Notes under the pieces: model-generated | The model's database searches: none | Told to the model about the DNA's origin: nothing | The model's input: the letters and a program-made list of their open reading frames with translations, nothing else | NCBI GenBank assembly: GCA_024402025.1 | Contig: JAKSJY010000004.1 | Span: 1 to 41,024 of the forward strand | Origin: Bacteroidales bacterium | Lineage (GTDB): Bacteria > Bacteroidota > Bacteroidia > Bacteroidales > UBA932 | Length of the DNA stretch: 41,024 nucleotides | Direction: 5' to 3' | Shown here: one piece after another, positions 7,872-15,648 of the stretch | How the letters are laid out: each line of letters starts with the position of its first letter | How positions within the stretch are numbered: the first letter of the stretch is position 1 | Program-made: the position numbers and the translations under genes

Positions 7872-9860
7872 CTACTTTTTGAGCAATACGACAGCGCACC
7901 TGCTGGGCAGGTACAGTTTCAGCATATGCTCTGTGGTAACGTGTTTCTGGTGGGCGTTGAGGCGCGAAAATCCCCCGAATCGGGAATCATCCGAACTGAA
8001 CGCCATTTCATACTCTCCATCCTCCGCAAAAAAGCCGTAATTGTCATACGATTTACAGGGATTGAAATTGAGCGCAAAAATAGCATTTTTCCTGCGGAAA
8101 ACCAACACCTCGTCCCCATCGTTGGCAACGATGCATTCCGGACGCGCGGAAAGTATCTCATTGTCTTTCAGGAAACGGACCATCTGTTCATCGAAATTTC
8201 TCAGGTCCCCGTAGCGCAACTGCTCATTGTCGCATAGCGACCATTGGCGTCTGGCATATTTGTACGACCATCCGTTCCCCTCCCTGGGAAAATCTATCCA
8301 TTCCGGATGGCCGAATTCGTTACCCATGAAAGTGAGGTAGCCGTCGCCGGCGGTGGCGGCAGTGACAAGACGTATCAGTTTGTGCAGGGCGATGCCCCTG
8401 TCGATCTGAAGGTTCTGCGAAGCCTTGTCCATATGGAAATACATCTCCTTGTCAATGAGCCTGAATATGATGGTCTTGTCCCCCACCATCGCCTGGTCGT
8501 GGCATTCGGCATAGCTTACAGTCTTTTCGTCCTCCCTCTTGCGCGTGAGTTCCCACCACATCTCCCCCATCTTCCAATCCTCGTCGCTGCGTTCCTTTAT
8601 CCATTTTATCCAGTGGTCGGCGACGCCCATCGACATCCTGTAGTCGAATCCGACGCCTCCGCAGGAAAACGGTGCGGCGAGGCCCGCCATTCCGCTGACG
8701 TCCTCGGCGATGGTGATGGCCTTGGGATAAATCTGGTGGATCAGCGCGTTGGCGAGGGCCAGATAGGTCACCGCGTTCTCGTCCACTCCGGAGTTGAAAT
8801 ATATGTCGTAGTTCCCGAAATCGACGCCCAGACCGTGGTTCCAGTACAGCATCGAGGTCACCCCGTCGAAACGGAATCCGTCCAGCATATATTCCTCCAT
8901 CCAGTATTTGCAGCAGCTCAGAAGGAAGTGGTTGACCTCATCCTTGCCGTAATCGAAGCAGCGCGATCCCCACGCAGGATGGTATCCCGCCTCCCCCTTA
9001 TAGAAATAAAGGTCCTCGCGGCCGTCGAATTTCCCGAGGCCCTCAGCCTCGTTGCTCACGCTGTGGCTCTGGACCATATCCATCACCACGGATATCCCCA
9101 TCGAGTGCGCGGCGTCCACGAGCGCCTTGAACTCCTCCGGAGTGCCGAAACGGCTCGAGAGCGCGAAGAAATTCGATACCTGGTAGCCGAAACTTCCGTA
9201 GTACGGATGCTCCTGAAGGGCCATTATCTGAATGACGTCATATCCGAGACGCGCGATCCTCGGGAGCACGTTCTTTCTGAACTCCGAGAAAGTGGACACT
9301 CCCTCCTTCTCGCCGGACATTCCTATGTGGCATTCATAAATGAAGGGATTGCCGGACTTGGAAGGCCTCTTCGACTTCCATCGGTACGGATGCTCCGGGT
9401 CCCATACCTGGGCGCAGAAGACGTGCGTCTCCGGGTCCTGGACAGTTCTGGTGGCATATGCGGGCAGCCTTTCCGCACCGCCGCCGCTCCACTCGATGAA
9501 CAGTTTGTAGAGTGCACCGTGCTGGAGGAAAAGGCCAGGCAGCCTCAACTCCCAGTTGCCGCCCCCGACGGGCGAGAAGCAGCAGGCGGAAGTGCGTTTC
9601 CAGTTGTTGAAATCCCCGACAAGGTAAATCCTTGTCGCATTGGGAGCCCATTCGCGGATAACCCAGGAGCCGTCCGCTTCCTTGTGCAGACCGTACCACA
9701 AATGGTTGTTGGCGGCATCACCGAGATTGGGCATAAGTTTCCTGCGGGCGGAGTGCGGAAGGGAACAAAGGTGCTCGGCATATCCCAGAATGCGGGAATG
9801 CCTTGCATCTATCTTGTCCCTGAAAGGCTCCAGCCAGGGGTCAGTCTGATATATCATCAT
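7872..9860 (-). CDS. glgB: 1,4-alpha-glucan branching enzyme (GH13, eukaryote-like subfamily)
   Basis: Introduces alpha-1,6 branches into glycogen. An N-terminal CBM48-like domain (about 52-160, including WYGLHKEADGSWVIREWAPN) precedes a GH13 barrel. The four GH13 motifs are visible: DMVQSH (261-266), GFRFDGVTSM with nucleophile Asp332, AEDVSGM with acid/base Glu386, and ECHDQ with transition-state Asp455. The 662-residue length and the form of the motifs fit subfamily GH13_8, the animal/plant-type enzyme common in Bacteroidota, rather than the E. coli GlgB type. Its start codon overlaps the xseB stop (ATGA, 4 nt), so it is probably translationally coupled to the exonuclease genes. It is the first gene of the five-gene glycogen segment. 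Confidence 0.95.
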   Translation of the reverse strand: MMIYQTDPWLEPFRDKIDARHSRILGYAEHLCSLPHSARRKLMPNLGDAANNHLWYGLHKEADGSWVIREWAPNATRIYLVGDFNNWKRTSACCFSPVGGGNWELRLPGLFLQHGALYKLFIEWSGGGAERLPAYATRTVQDPETHVFCAQVWDPEHPYRWKSKRPSKSGNPFIYECHIGMSGEKEGVSTFSEFRKNVLPRIARLGYDVIQIMALQEHPYYGSFGYQVSNFFALSSRFGTPEEFKALVDAAHSMGISVVMDMVQSHSVSNEAEGLGKFDGREDLYFYKGEAGYHPAWGSRCFDYGKDEVNHFLLSCCKYWMEEYMLDGFRFDGVTSMLYWNHGLGVDFGNYDIYFNSGVDENAVTYLALANALIHQIYPKAITIAEDVSGMAGLAAPFSCGGVGFDYRMSMGVADHWIKWIKERSDEDWKMGEMWWELTRKREDEKTVSYAECHDQAMVGDKTIIFRLIDKEMYFHMDKASQNLQIDRGIALHKLIRLVTAATAGDGYLTFMGNEFGHPEWIDFPREGNGWSYKYARRQWSLCDNEQLRYGDLRNFDEQMVRFLKDNEILSARPECIVANDGDEVLVFRRKNAIFALNFNPCKSYDNYGFFAEDGEYEMAFSSDDSRFGGFSRLNAHQKHVTTEHMLKLYLPSRCAVVLLKK

Positions 9861-10033
9861 ATCTTTTCAATCTTTTCCCTTGCGGTTCTCAGGTAGTTCC
9901 GGCAAGCTTCCAGCAGTTTTCCGGACTCTTCGATAACGGCATCGATATCTTCCAGACCCGTTGCAGGGTCCTCAACCTTCTTCGCGATTTCTTCCAGGCG
10001 CCTGAGCGCCTCGGGATAATTGAATTCAGCCAT
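9857..10033 (-). CDS. xseB: Exodeoxyribonuclease VII small subunit XseB
   Basis: Small subunit of exonuclease VII, which degrades single-stranded DNA in both directions; several XseB copies coat the coiled-coil of XseA. The frame reads MAEFNYPEALRRLEEIAKKV and ends AREKIEKI, 58 residues. It carries the family's hallmarks: an N-terminal (F/Y)-x-EAL-x-RLEEI helix, an acidic turn (EDPATGLEDID) and a second helix (EESGKLLEACRNYL). It lies 4 nt downstream of xseA and overlaps the glgB start by 4 nt. The small size explains why it is easily missed. Confidence 0.92.
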   Translation of the reverse strand: MAEFNYPEALRRLEEIAKKVEDPATGLEDIDAVIEESGKLLEACRNYLRTAREKIEKI

Positions 10034-10037
10034 ATCT

Positions 10038-11219
10038 TTATTTTTTTACGTCAATGGATTCCACGACGGCCAGCGCAGTTCCGTCAGACATCCGGACGCT
10101 TATCCTGTCATTCCTGCGCATGTCGCCGACACGTTTGAGCACCACGCCGCGACCGTCTGTGACAAGGGTGTACCCCCTTCGCAGCAACGCATTCGGGTCA
10201 GCGAGCGCAATCCTGCTTTCCAGATTGTCCAACTTCGACTCTCCCAGGGCTACCTTCCCCGCATAGGCCTGCTTTATCCTCAAAGGCAGCGGCCCGAGCC
10301 TGAGATCCTGCGCACTGATTTTCGAGGCGAACGCCATACGCAGCCTTTCCTCGAGCCTGGAGATGTAAGCGTCCGCCTCTTCATAGAGCGAAATGAACTC
10401 ATCCGCCAGGGCGGTCGGGGTCTTGACGAATTTCCAGGCCACAATATCGGCAACGTGACAATCCTTGTCGTGGCCTATGGCGGTAAGGACAGGAATGGGA
10501 CACAGGGCTATGGCCTTGCAGAGATCGTAGTCGTCGAAACAGGCCAGATCCAGCGCAGAACCCCCTCCCCGCAATATCAGTACCGCATCATAAGGATTCC
10601 CGGACGGCGAAGCGGCGAGTTCGAGGGCCGCCGCGATTTCCCCGGGAGCGTTGGCTCCCTGCATGGAGGCTTCGAAAAGCTGCACCTCGAAGGCGAAGCC
10701 GTATTCGTTCTCGAGGAGATGGCGTTTGAAATCCCCGAATCCGGCGGCATCCCTTGCGGAGATGACGGCAAGGCGATAGGGAAGCACGCACAAATCCAGC
10801 CTGCTCTGGGCTCCGAGAAGGTTCTCTTCCTCAAGACGCTCCACGGTTTTGCGGCGTTGCAGTTCCGCGTCACCCAGCGTGTATTCCGGATTTATATCAT
10901 CGATTATCAGGGACAACCCGTACAATTCGCTGAAATTCACCTGGGCGCGGACCAGTATCTGCTGGCCGGCGGTGATGTCCGAGCCGGTGGCGTCCCGATA
11001 GAATGCGGAAAGCATTCCGTACTTCGAGGCCCATATTATCGCCTTGGCCTTGGCTTTCTGGATACCATCCTCGCTCTGCACCAGATCGAGATAGCAGTGG
11101 CCGTTGGCGCGATGCTGGATCGAGGCCACCTCGGCACAAACCCACAACTTTTCCGGGAACAGACTTTCGAGCCCTTCCCGCAGCGAGGAGCATAAAGTCA
11201 GCAGGTCTGTGCAGTCCAT
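10038..11219 (-). CDS. xseA: Exodeoxyribonuclease VII large subunit XseA
   Basis: Catalytic subunit of exonuclease VII, used in DNA repair and recombination. The 393-residue protein has the N-terminal OB-fold (LWVCAEVASIQHRANGHCYLDL, about 24-45). The conserved catalytic block reads LILRGGGSALDL and PIPVLTAIGHDKDCHVADIV, followed by KTPTALADEFI. A coiled-coil region that would bind XseB comes next, and the C-terminus ends in the family's LRRGYTLVTDGRG segment. It starts on the last base of the upstream lipoprotein stop (TGATG, 1 nt overlap) and is followed 4 nt later by xseB. Confidence 0.95.
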   Translation of the reverse strand: MDCTDLLTLCSSLREGLESLFPEKLWVCAEVASIQHRANGHCYLDLVQSEDGIQKAKAKAIIWASKYGMLSAFYRDATGSDITAGQQILVRAQVNFSELYGLSLIIDDINPEYTLGDAELQRRKTVERLEEENLLGAQSRLDLCVLPYRLAVISARDAAGFGDFKRHLLENEYGFAFEVQLFEASMQGANAPGEIAAALELAASPSGNPYDAVLILRGGGSALDLACFDDYDLCKAIALCPIPVLTAIGHDKDCHVADIVAWKFVKTPTALADEFISLYEEADAYISRLEERLRMAFASKISAQDLRLGPLPLRIKQAYAGKVALGESKLDNLESRIALADPNALLRRGYTLVTDGRGVVLKRVGDMRRNDRISVRMSDGTALAVVESIDVKK

Positions 11220-12451
11220 CAGTGTTCGCTTTCAGCGCGGTCTATTCCGTTCTTTATCTGAGTCCAGAGATTGTTCTTCACCACCCATACGAGGTCGAAC
11301 ACCATCACTCCGCTGGTCTCCCTCATACATAGATACACCGCATCCTCGAACTCGTCGAGATGGTTCACGGCATAAAGGGAGCCCTGCACCCTGCAGGCAT
11401 CGGCGATGTCGCGTTTGGTGCGGAAAAGTCCGTATTCTATACTTTCGAGGTCTTCCATTCCCCACACCCTCTCAAGATAGGTGCCGGTAACGAAAAGGTC
11501 AAGTTCCCCGGCAAATCCGGTCTTGCAGTATCCGTCCTCCGCCCAAGGCAGGCCCTTGTAATATTCCGCCTGGTCGCAGGCCCAGTTCTGACCGTTCTTG
11601 TAAATCGCGTGGAGCCAGGATGCGGCCCAGTACTCGAGATCGACACGGGGCTTGACTGACTTGAGATAGGTGCGGACGCCGGCGATGAAGGACTTGATGT
11701 TCCCGCTTCTCCAGGTCCACCACTGCCTGTAATACTTGCCGGGAATGACTTCTCCGTCCTTTCCGTAGGAGAATATGTCCTCCGGGAAGTTCCCAATTTC
11801 TTCTCCGATGTATTCCTCGAACTGTTTCCTTGACAGTTCTGAGAAATCGGATTTCATTCCGGGATAGCGGCAGTAATCCAGACACAGGCCGTCGAGGTCA
11901 TATCTTTCAACTATTTCCTTCACGGTCCGCATACCGTAGTCTATCGCATACGGGTCGGAAGGGTTGAGGAACGCGGAGACCTCGGAAGGGTCGTTCTCTA
12001 TCTTCAGAAAGCCCTTCGGAGTGTACTCAACGCAGGTATGTTCGCAAAGTTCAGCATTGGAATAGCAGGGTCCTTCTCCATTCATCGGACATCCCACCGA
12101 GAACGGTGTCATCGCGACGGTCACCTTCATTTTGCGCCTGTGCGCCTGGTCGATGAAATACTCCAGATAGTCCCACCCTCTTTCTCCGAGCTCGAATCCG
12201 CCTTCCCGCGTGCGGGCAGGGACAAATCCGCTTTCGTACAAAGCCAGTCCGGCGGCTCCCTTCACGTCAACGACGACGCGGTTGAAACCCGTCTCCCTGG
12301 CCTTGTCAAGGTAGAAACAGATGGAATCCTTCGTACTCAGACGCGCGAAGTTGGCGTCATCGCAAATCCACAGCGACTTATCCTTCGCTGTATCCTTTGA
12401 ACAGGAAAGCGATAGCAGCGCCACCGCAACAAGCATCAAAAATTTTCTCAT
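11219..12451 (-). CDS. GHL10-like putative glycoside hydrolase lipoprotein
   Basis: Predicted outer-membrane or periplasmic lipoprotein with a TIM-barrel related to the GHL10/DUF187 (YngK-like) putative glycosidases. The start at 12451 is chosen because it gives a classic lipoprotein signal peptide, MRKFLMLVAVALLSLSC, with the lipid-bearing Cys at residue 17. An upstream in-frame start at 12496 would bury this peptide behind 15 residues and overlap der. From the chosen start the protein has 410 residues. VVVDVKG (59-65) and DGLCLDYCRYP (187-197) match the (V)DG-x-x-x-DYxRYP strand typical of the family. Its substrate is unknown. It is the only exported hydrolase in an operon of cytoplasmic housekeeping genes, 11 nt downstream of der and overlapping xseA by 1 nt. 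Confidence 0.82.
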   Translation of the reverse strand: MRKFLMLVAVALLSLSCSKDTAKDKSLWICDDANFARLSTKDSICFYLDKARETGFNRVVVDVKGAAGLALYESGFVPARTREGGFELGERGWDYLEYFIDQAHRRKMKVTVAMTPFSVGCPMNGEGPCYSNAELCEHTCVEYTPKGFLKIENDPSEVSAFLNPSDPYAIDYGMRTVKEIVERYDLDGLCLDYCRYPGMKSDFSELSRKQFEEYIGEEIGNFPEDIFSYGKDGEVIPGKYYRQWWTWRSGNIKSFIAGVRTYLKSVKPRVDLEYWAASWLHAIYKNGQNWACDQAEYYKGLPWAEDGYCKTGFAGELDLFVTGTYLERVWGMEDLESIEYGLFRTKRDIADACRVQGSLYAVNHLDEFEDAVYLCMRETSGVMVFDLVWVVKNNLWTQIKNGIDRAESEH

Positions 12452-12462
12452 AGAAAGGTTTT

Positions 12463-13776
12463 TTATTTCTGGCGGCAGTAAATCTGCACCGGGCATCCCG
12501 TCAGATCGAAATTCTCGCGCAACTGGTTTTCAAGGAAGCGTCTGTAAGGGTCCTTGATATACTGGGGTAGGTTGCAGAAGAATGCAAATGCCGGGAAACG
12601 CGTGGGAAGTTGGGTGACGTACTTGATTTTCACGTACTTGCCCTTCCAGGCAGGCGGCGGAGTCTCCTCGAGTATGGGGAGAAGGGTGTCGTTGAGCTTC
12701 GCCGTGGAGATCCTGCGGGTATAATTCTCATATACGGTCGACACCGCATTGAGAACGTCCTGGATTCTCTGCATCTTCACTACGGAGGTGAAGATTATCG
12801 GAACGTCCGTGAAAGGCGCCAGACGCGAACGGAGGGACGCTTCGTATTCGCGCAGGGTGTTGTTGTCCTTGATGAAGAGATCCCACTTGTTGACGACGAG
12901 CACGCAGCCCTTGCGGTTCTTCAGGATGAGGTTGAAGACGTTCATGTCCTGGGCCTCCATTCCGGTGGTGGCATCTATCATCATTATGCAGATGTCGGAG
13001 TGCTCGATGGCACGGATGGAGCGCATCACGGAGTAGAACTCCAGGTCTTCGTGGACCTTGGCCTTGCGGCGTATCCCCGCCGTGTCGACAAGCATGAACT
13101 CGTGGCCGAATTTGTTGTAGTAGGTCTCGATGGAATCGCGCGTCGTACCCGCCACGGGGGTGACGATGTTTCTCTCCTCCCCGAGAAGGGCGTTGGTCAG
13201 CGACGACTTGCCGACGTTCGGTTTGCCGACGATGGCGATGCGCGGAAGCCCTGCATAGGGATCCGGCGCGCCTGCCTCGTCCGCAGGCAGCACTTCGACT
13301 ATCCTGTCCAGCAGGTCTCCGGTACCGGAGCCGTTGGCGGCGGAAATGTTGTACGTCTCTCCAAGTCCCAGGGAATAGAACTGGTAGGTGTCGTACATCT
13401 TCTCCCCGCTGTCCACCTTGTTCACGCAGAGAATCACCGGTTTTTCGGCACGGCGCAGCACATCGGCTATCTCGGAATCGTAATCCGTGACGCCGGTGGA
13501 TGCCTCCACCATAAAAAGAATGACGTCAGCCTCGGCAATGGCTATCCGTACCTGTTCGCGGATTGCGGATTCGAAGACATCGTCGGAATTGGTGGTGTAT
13601 CCACCCGTATCCACTACCGAGAATTCCCGTCCGCACCATTCGCAGCGTCCGTAGTGACGGTCGCGCGTAACGCCAGAGATATCGTCAACGATAGCCTGGC
13701 GCATCCCGACCATACGGTTGAAGAGTGTCGATTTGCCGACGTTAGGCCGGCCGACTATTGCAACTAATGCTCCCAT
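12463..13776 (-). CDS. der: Ribosome biogenesis GTPase Der (EngA)
   Basis: Double-GTPase needed for 50S subunit maturation. The start at 13776 gives [20 protein letters not shown] directly in front of the first G-domain and a normal 437-residue protein. A frame extended to 13833 would add 19 unrelated residues and overlap the upstream gene more deeply. The two G1 motifs are GRPNVGKS (9-16) and GKPNVGKS (184-191). The first G4 motif is NKVD (119-122) and a second, NKWD, lies near 300; the C-terminal third is the KH-like domain. The start overlaps the end of the small upstream gene by 13 nt. Confidence 0.96.
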   Translation of the reverse strand: MGALVAIVGRPNVGKSTLFNRMVGMRQAIVDDISGVTRDRHYGRCEWCGREFSVVDTGGYTTNSDDVFESAIREQVRIAIAEADVILFMVEASTGVTDYDSEIADVLRRAEKPVILCVNKVDSGEKMYDTYQFYSLGLGETYNISAANGSGTGDLLDRIVEVLPADEAGAPDPYAGLPRIAIVGKPNVGKSSLTNALLGEERNIVTPVAGTTRDSIETYYNKFGHEFMLVDTAGIRRKAKVHEDLEFYSVMRSIRAIEHSDICIMMIDATTGMEAQDMNVFNLILKNRKGCVLVVNKWDLFIKDNNTLREYEASLRSRLAPFTDVPIIFTSVVKMQRIQDVLNAVSTVYENYTRRISTAKLNDTLLPILEETPPPAWKGKYVKIKYVTQLPTRFPAFAFFCNLPQYIKDPYRRFLENQLRENFDLTGCPVQIYCRQK

Positions 13777-14009
13777 TTTTCTTTCTTGTAAAGTCCGCAG
13801 TCCTCGCAGGCCGCAGAATAATTTCCCGTACACTTTCTGCCGTGCAGGTCGGCATCCTCATCCTTGTAGCACCTGATACCCCTCTTGCGCATCTCCTCGT
13901 TCGAACCGACGTCGTATTTCGGGAATTCGCCGTCCTTTTTGAGAAGGAAAACGCACATCCCGGCGATACCGAGAAGAAGGACCACGGCGGCGGCAATGAA
14001 GGTCGGCAT
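13764..14009 (-). CDS. Small single-pass membrane protein with Cys-rich tail (unknown function)
   Basis: An 81-residue frame between prs and der. It begins with one hydrophobic helix (about residues 3-24, [20 protein letters not shown]), followed by a charged soluble tail. The tail ends with spaced cysteines: IRCYKD, then [16 protein letters not shown]. These four tail cysteines, the last three in a C-x7-C-x2-C pattern, could bind a metal or form disulfides. The order is 5 nt after prs and a 13-nt overlap into der, which argues for a genuine translated gene rather than a spacer. Small membrane proteins with a Cys-rich tail are common in Bacteroidota, but I do not recognise a named family and assign no function. 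Confidence 0.72.
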   Translation of the reverse strand: MPTFIAAAVVLLLGIAGMCVFLLKKDGEFPKYDVGSNEEMRKRGIRCYKDEDADLHGRKCTGNYSAACEDCGLYKKEKWEH

Positions 14010-14014
14010 CCGCG

Positions 14015-14986
14015 CTACCTGTCGAATTCGGGGCTGATAGCCTCGTAATTGTAAACCTTGTGGATAATCCTCGCGAAGGTCTTCGCCATCGAAACGACAC
14101 GGATCTTGCTGTCCCCCTCAAGCTCGGGATGAGGTACGGTGTCGGTGATGTAAAGTTCCGAAATGGCGGATTCGTGGATGCGCTCGACGGCTTTCCCCGA
14201 AAGGACTCCGTGCGTCGCGCAGGCCCTTACGCTGAGCGCTCCCATCTCCTTGAGGACATCGGCGGCCTTGCAGAGAGTCCCGGCCGTGTCTATCATATCG
14301 TCGACGATGAAGACGTTCTTTCCGGCAACGTCCCCGATGGCAGTGATGCTTCCGACGACGTTGGCCCTTTCACGCGTCTTGTGGCAGATGATGACGGGCA
14401 CGTCGAGGCTGCGGGCATAGATGTTCGCCTTCTTTGCGCCGCCCATATCCGGAGCCGCGATGGCGAGGTTGGGTATGTTCATCTCCCTGATCATCGGGAG
14501 GAACACCTTCGAGCCGTAGAGATGGTCAACGGGAATGTCGAAGAAGCCCTGTATCTGCTCCGCGTGCAGGTCGCAGGTCATCACCCTGTCCGCACCGGCC
14601 GCCGCGAGGAGGTTGGCCACGAGCTTCGCGCCGATGGCGACCCTGGGACGGTCCTTGCGGTCCTGGCGGGCCCATCCGAAATACGGGATGACCGCGATGA
14701 CCTTGTCGGCCGAAGCCCTCTTGGCCGCATCGATGGCCAGCAGCAGCTCCAGCAGGTTGTCCGCAGGAGGAGTGGTGCTCTGAAGGATATACACGGTGGC
14801 GCCGCGCACGCTTTCTTCAAACTGAGGCTGGAATTCGCCGTCGCTGAACGGCGTGACCGTCATCTTTCCGAGATGCTGCTCCGGCTCGTCGGAGTAACGG
14901 AGAACATTCAACTCGTCAATGACTTTTTCTGCAAAATCCTTGGAGGCTCTGCAAGCAAAGAGCTCCATTCTGTGACTATGCTGCAT
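14015..14986 (-). CDS. prs: Ribose-phosphate pyrophosphokinase (PRPP synthetase)
   Basis: Makes 5-phosphoribosyl-1-pyrophosphate from ribose-5-phosphate and ATP for nucleotide, histidine and NAD synthesis. Class I Prs features are present: SDGEFQPQFEESVRG near the N-terminus, AVIPYFGWARQDRKDRPRV (the flexible-loop and ATP site), CDLHAEQIQGFFDIPVDHLY, and the PRPP-binding loop FIVDDMIDTAGTL. At 323 residues it is of normal length. An internal Met at residue 7 (14968) is an alternative start that would remove only MQHSHR. It lies 4 nt after engB. Confidence 0.96.
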   Translation of the reverse strand: MQHSHRMELFACRASKDFAEKVIDELNVLRYSDEPEQHLGKMTVTPFSDGEFQPQFEESVRGATVYILQSTTPPADNLLELLLAIDAAKRASADKVIAVIPYFGWARQDRKDRPRVAIGAKLVANLLAAAGADRVMTCDLHAEQIQGFFDIPVDHLYGSKVFLPMIREMNIPNLAIAAPDMGGAKKANIYARSLDVPVIICHKTRERANVVGSITAIGDVAGKNVFIVDDMIDTAGTLCKAADVLKEMGALSVRACATHGVLSGKAVERIHESAISELYITDTVPHPELEGDSKIRVVSMAKTFARIIHKVYNYEAISPEFDR

Positions 14987-14990
14987 GGTT

Positions 14991-15590
14991 TTATAAGGTT
15001 TTCAAAATATTGTCTATATAATCGAGAATCTCGTCCCGGCCCCTGCGGGCTGCGGACGAGCACTTTAGCATATCCGGAAGCTGCTCCCATCCCGAGGCGG
15101 CGATAATCTCCTGGTCCCTGAGAATCTGCTCCTGAAGCACGTTGGGGCCTATCTTGTCCGTCTTGGTAAAGATGATGGCGAAGGGGACTCCGTTCTCGCC
15201 GAGTTCGGCGAGGAAGTCCAGGTCTATCCTGGTGATGTCGTAGCGGCAGTCCACGAGTACGAAGAGCATCACAAGGTCCTCCGAATGCGAGATGTAGTCG
15301 GAGATGACGTCGTGGATTTCGTTTCTGACCTTCTGCGGAGCGTTTGCGTACCCGTATCCCGGAAGGTCCACAAGATACCAGGAATCGTTGATGAGGAAAT
15401 GGTTGACGAGTTTTGTCTTTCCGGGGGTGGAGGAGGTCATCGCAAGCTTCGAGTTGTTGCAAAGCATATTTATCAGCGATGATTTTCCGACGTTGGACCT
15501 TCCGATGAACGCGAATTCGTGCAAACGCCGCGAAGGCCGTTGTCCGACCCTTGTACTGCTGCCTGCAAATTTCGCTTCGACTATTTTCAT
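14991..15590 (-). CDS. engB: Ribosome biogenesis GTP-binding protein YihA/YsxC (EngB)
   Basis: Small GTPase acting in late 50S ribosomal subunit assembly. The 199-residue protein shows G1 GRSNVGKS (30-37), STPGKT (54-59, switch I/G2 region), DLPGYGYA (75-82, G3) and TKTDK (G4). ATG at 15590 starts 19 nt downstream of a TAnnTTTG element. It is the promoter-proximal gene of the long minus-strand block that continues to ribF, and together with der puts two ribosome-assembly GTPases in one unit. Confidence 0.95.
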   Translation of the reverse strand: MKIVEAKFAGSSTRVGQRPSRRLHEFAFIGRSNVGKSSLINMLCNNSKLAMTSSTPGKTKLVNHFLINDSWYLVDLPGYGYANAPQKVRNEIHDVISDYISHSEDLVMLFVLVDCRYDITRIDLDFLAELGENGVPFAIIFTKTDKIGPNVLQEQILRDQEIIAASGWEQLPDMLKCSSAARRGRDEILDYIDNILKTL

Positions 15591-15609
15591 AACCCGTCCC
15601 TGATCCGCA

Positions 15610-15617
15610 CAAATATA
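15610..15617 (-). promoter_or_regulatory. Bacteroidota -7 promoter element for the engB-to-ribF block
   Basis: Reads TATATTTG on the minus strand, matching TAnnTTTG, 19 nt upstream of the engB ATG. No TTTG lies at the ideal 19-nt spacing. It is the only recognisable promoter between the sensor kinase gene and the start of the window. Confidence 0.7.
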
Positions 15618-15648
15618 CGGAATTTCCGTGATAATTCAGCGCGAGGAA

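Noticed and set aside
12452..12496. Upstream start for the GHL10-like lipoprotein
   Set aside because: It would place 15 residues in front of a textbook lipoprotein signal peptide and overlap der.
15591..15648. Gap between the kinase and engB as a small RNA or terminator
   Set aside because: Only 58 nt, with a -7 promoter element and no strong hairpin.
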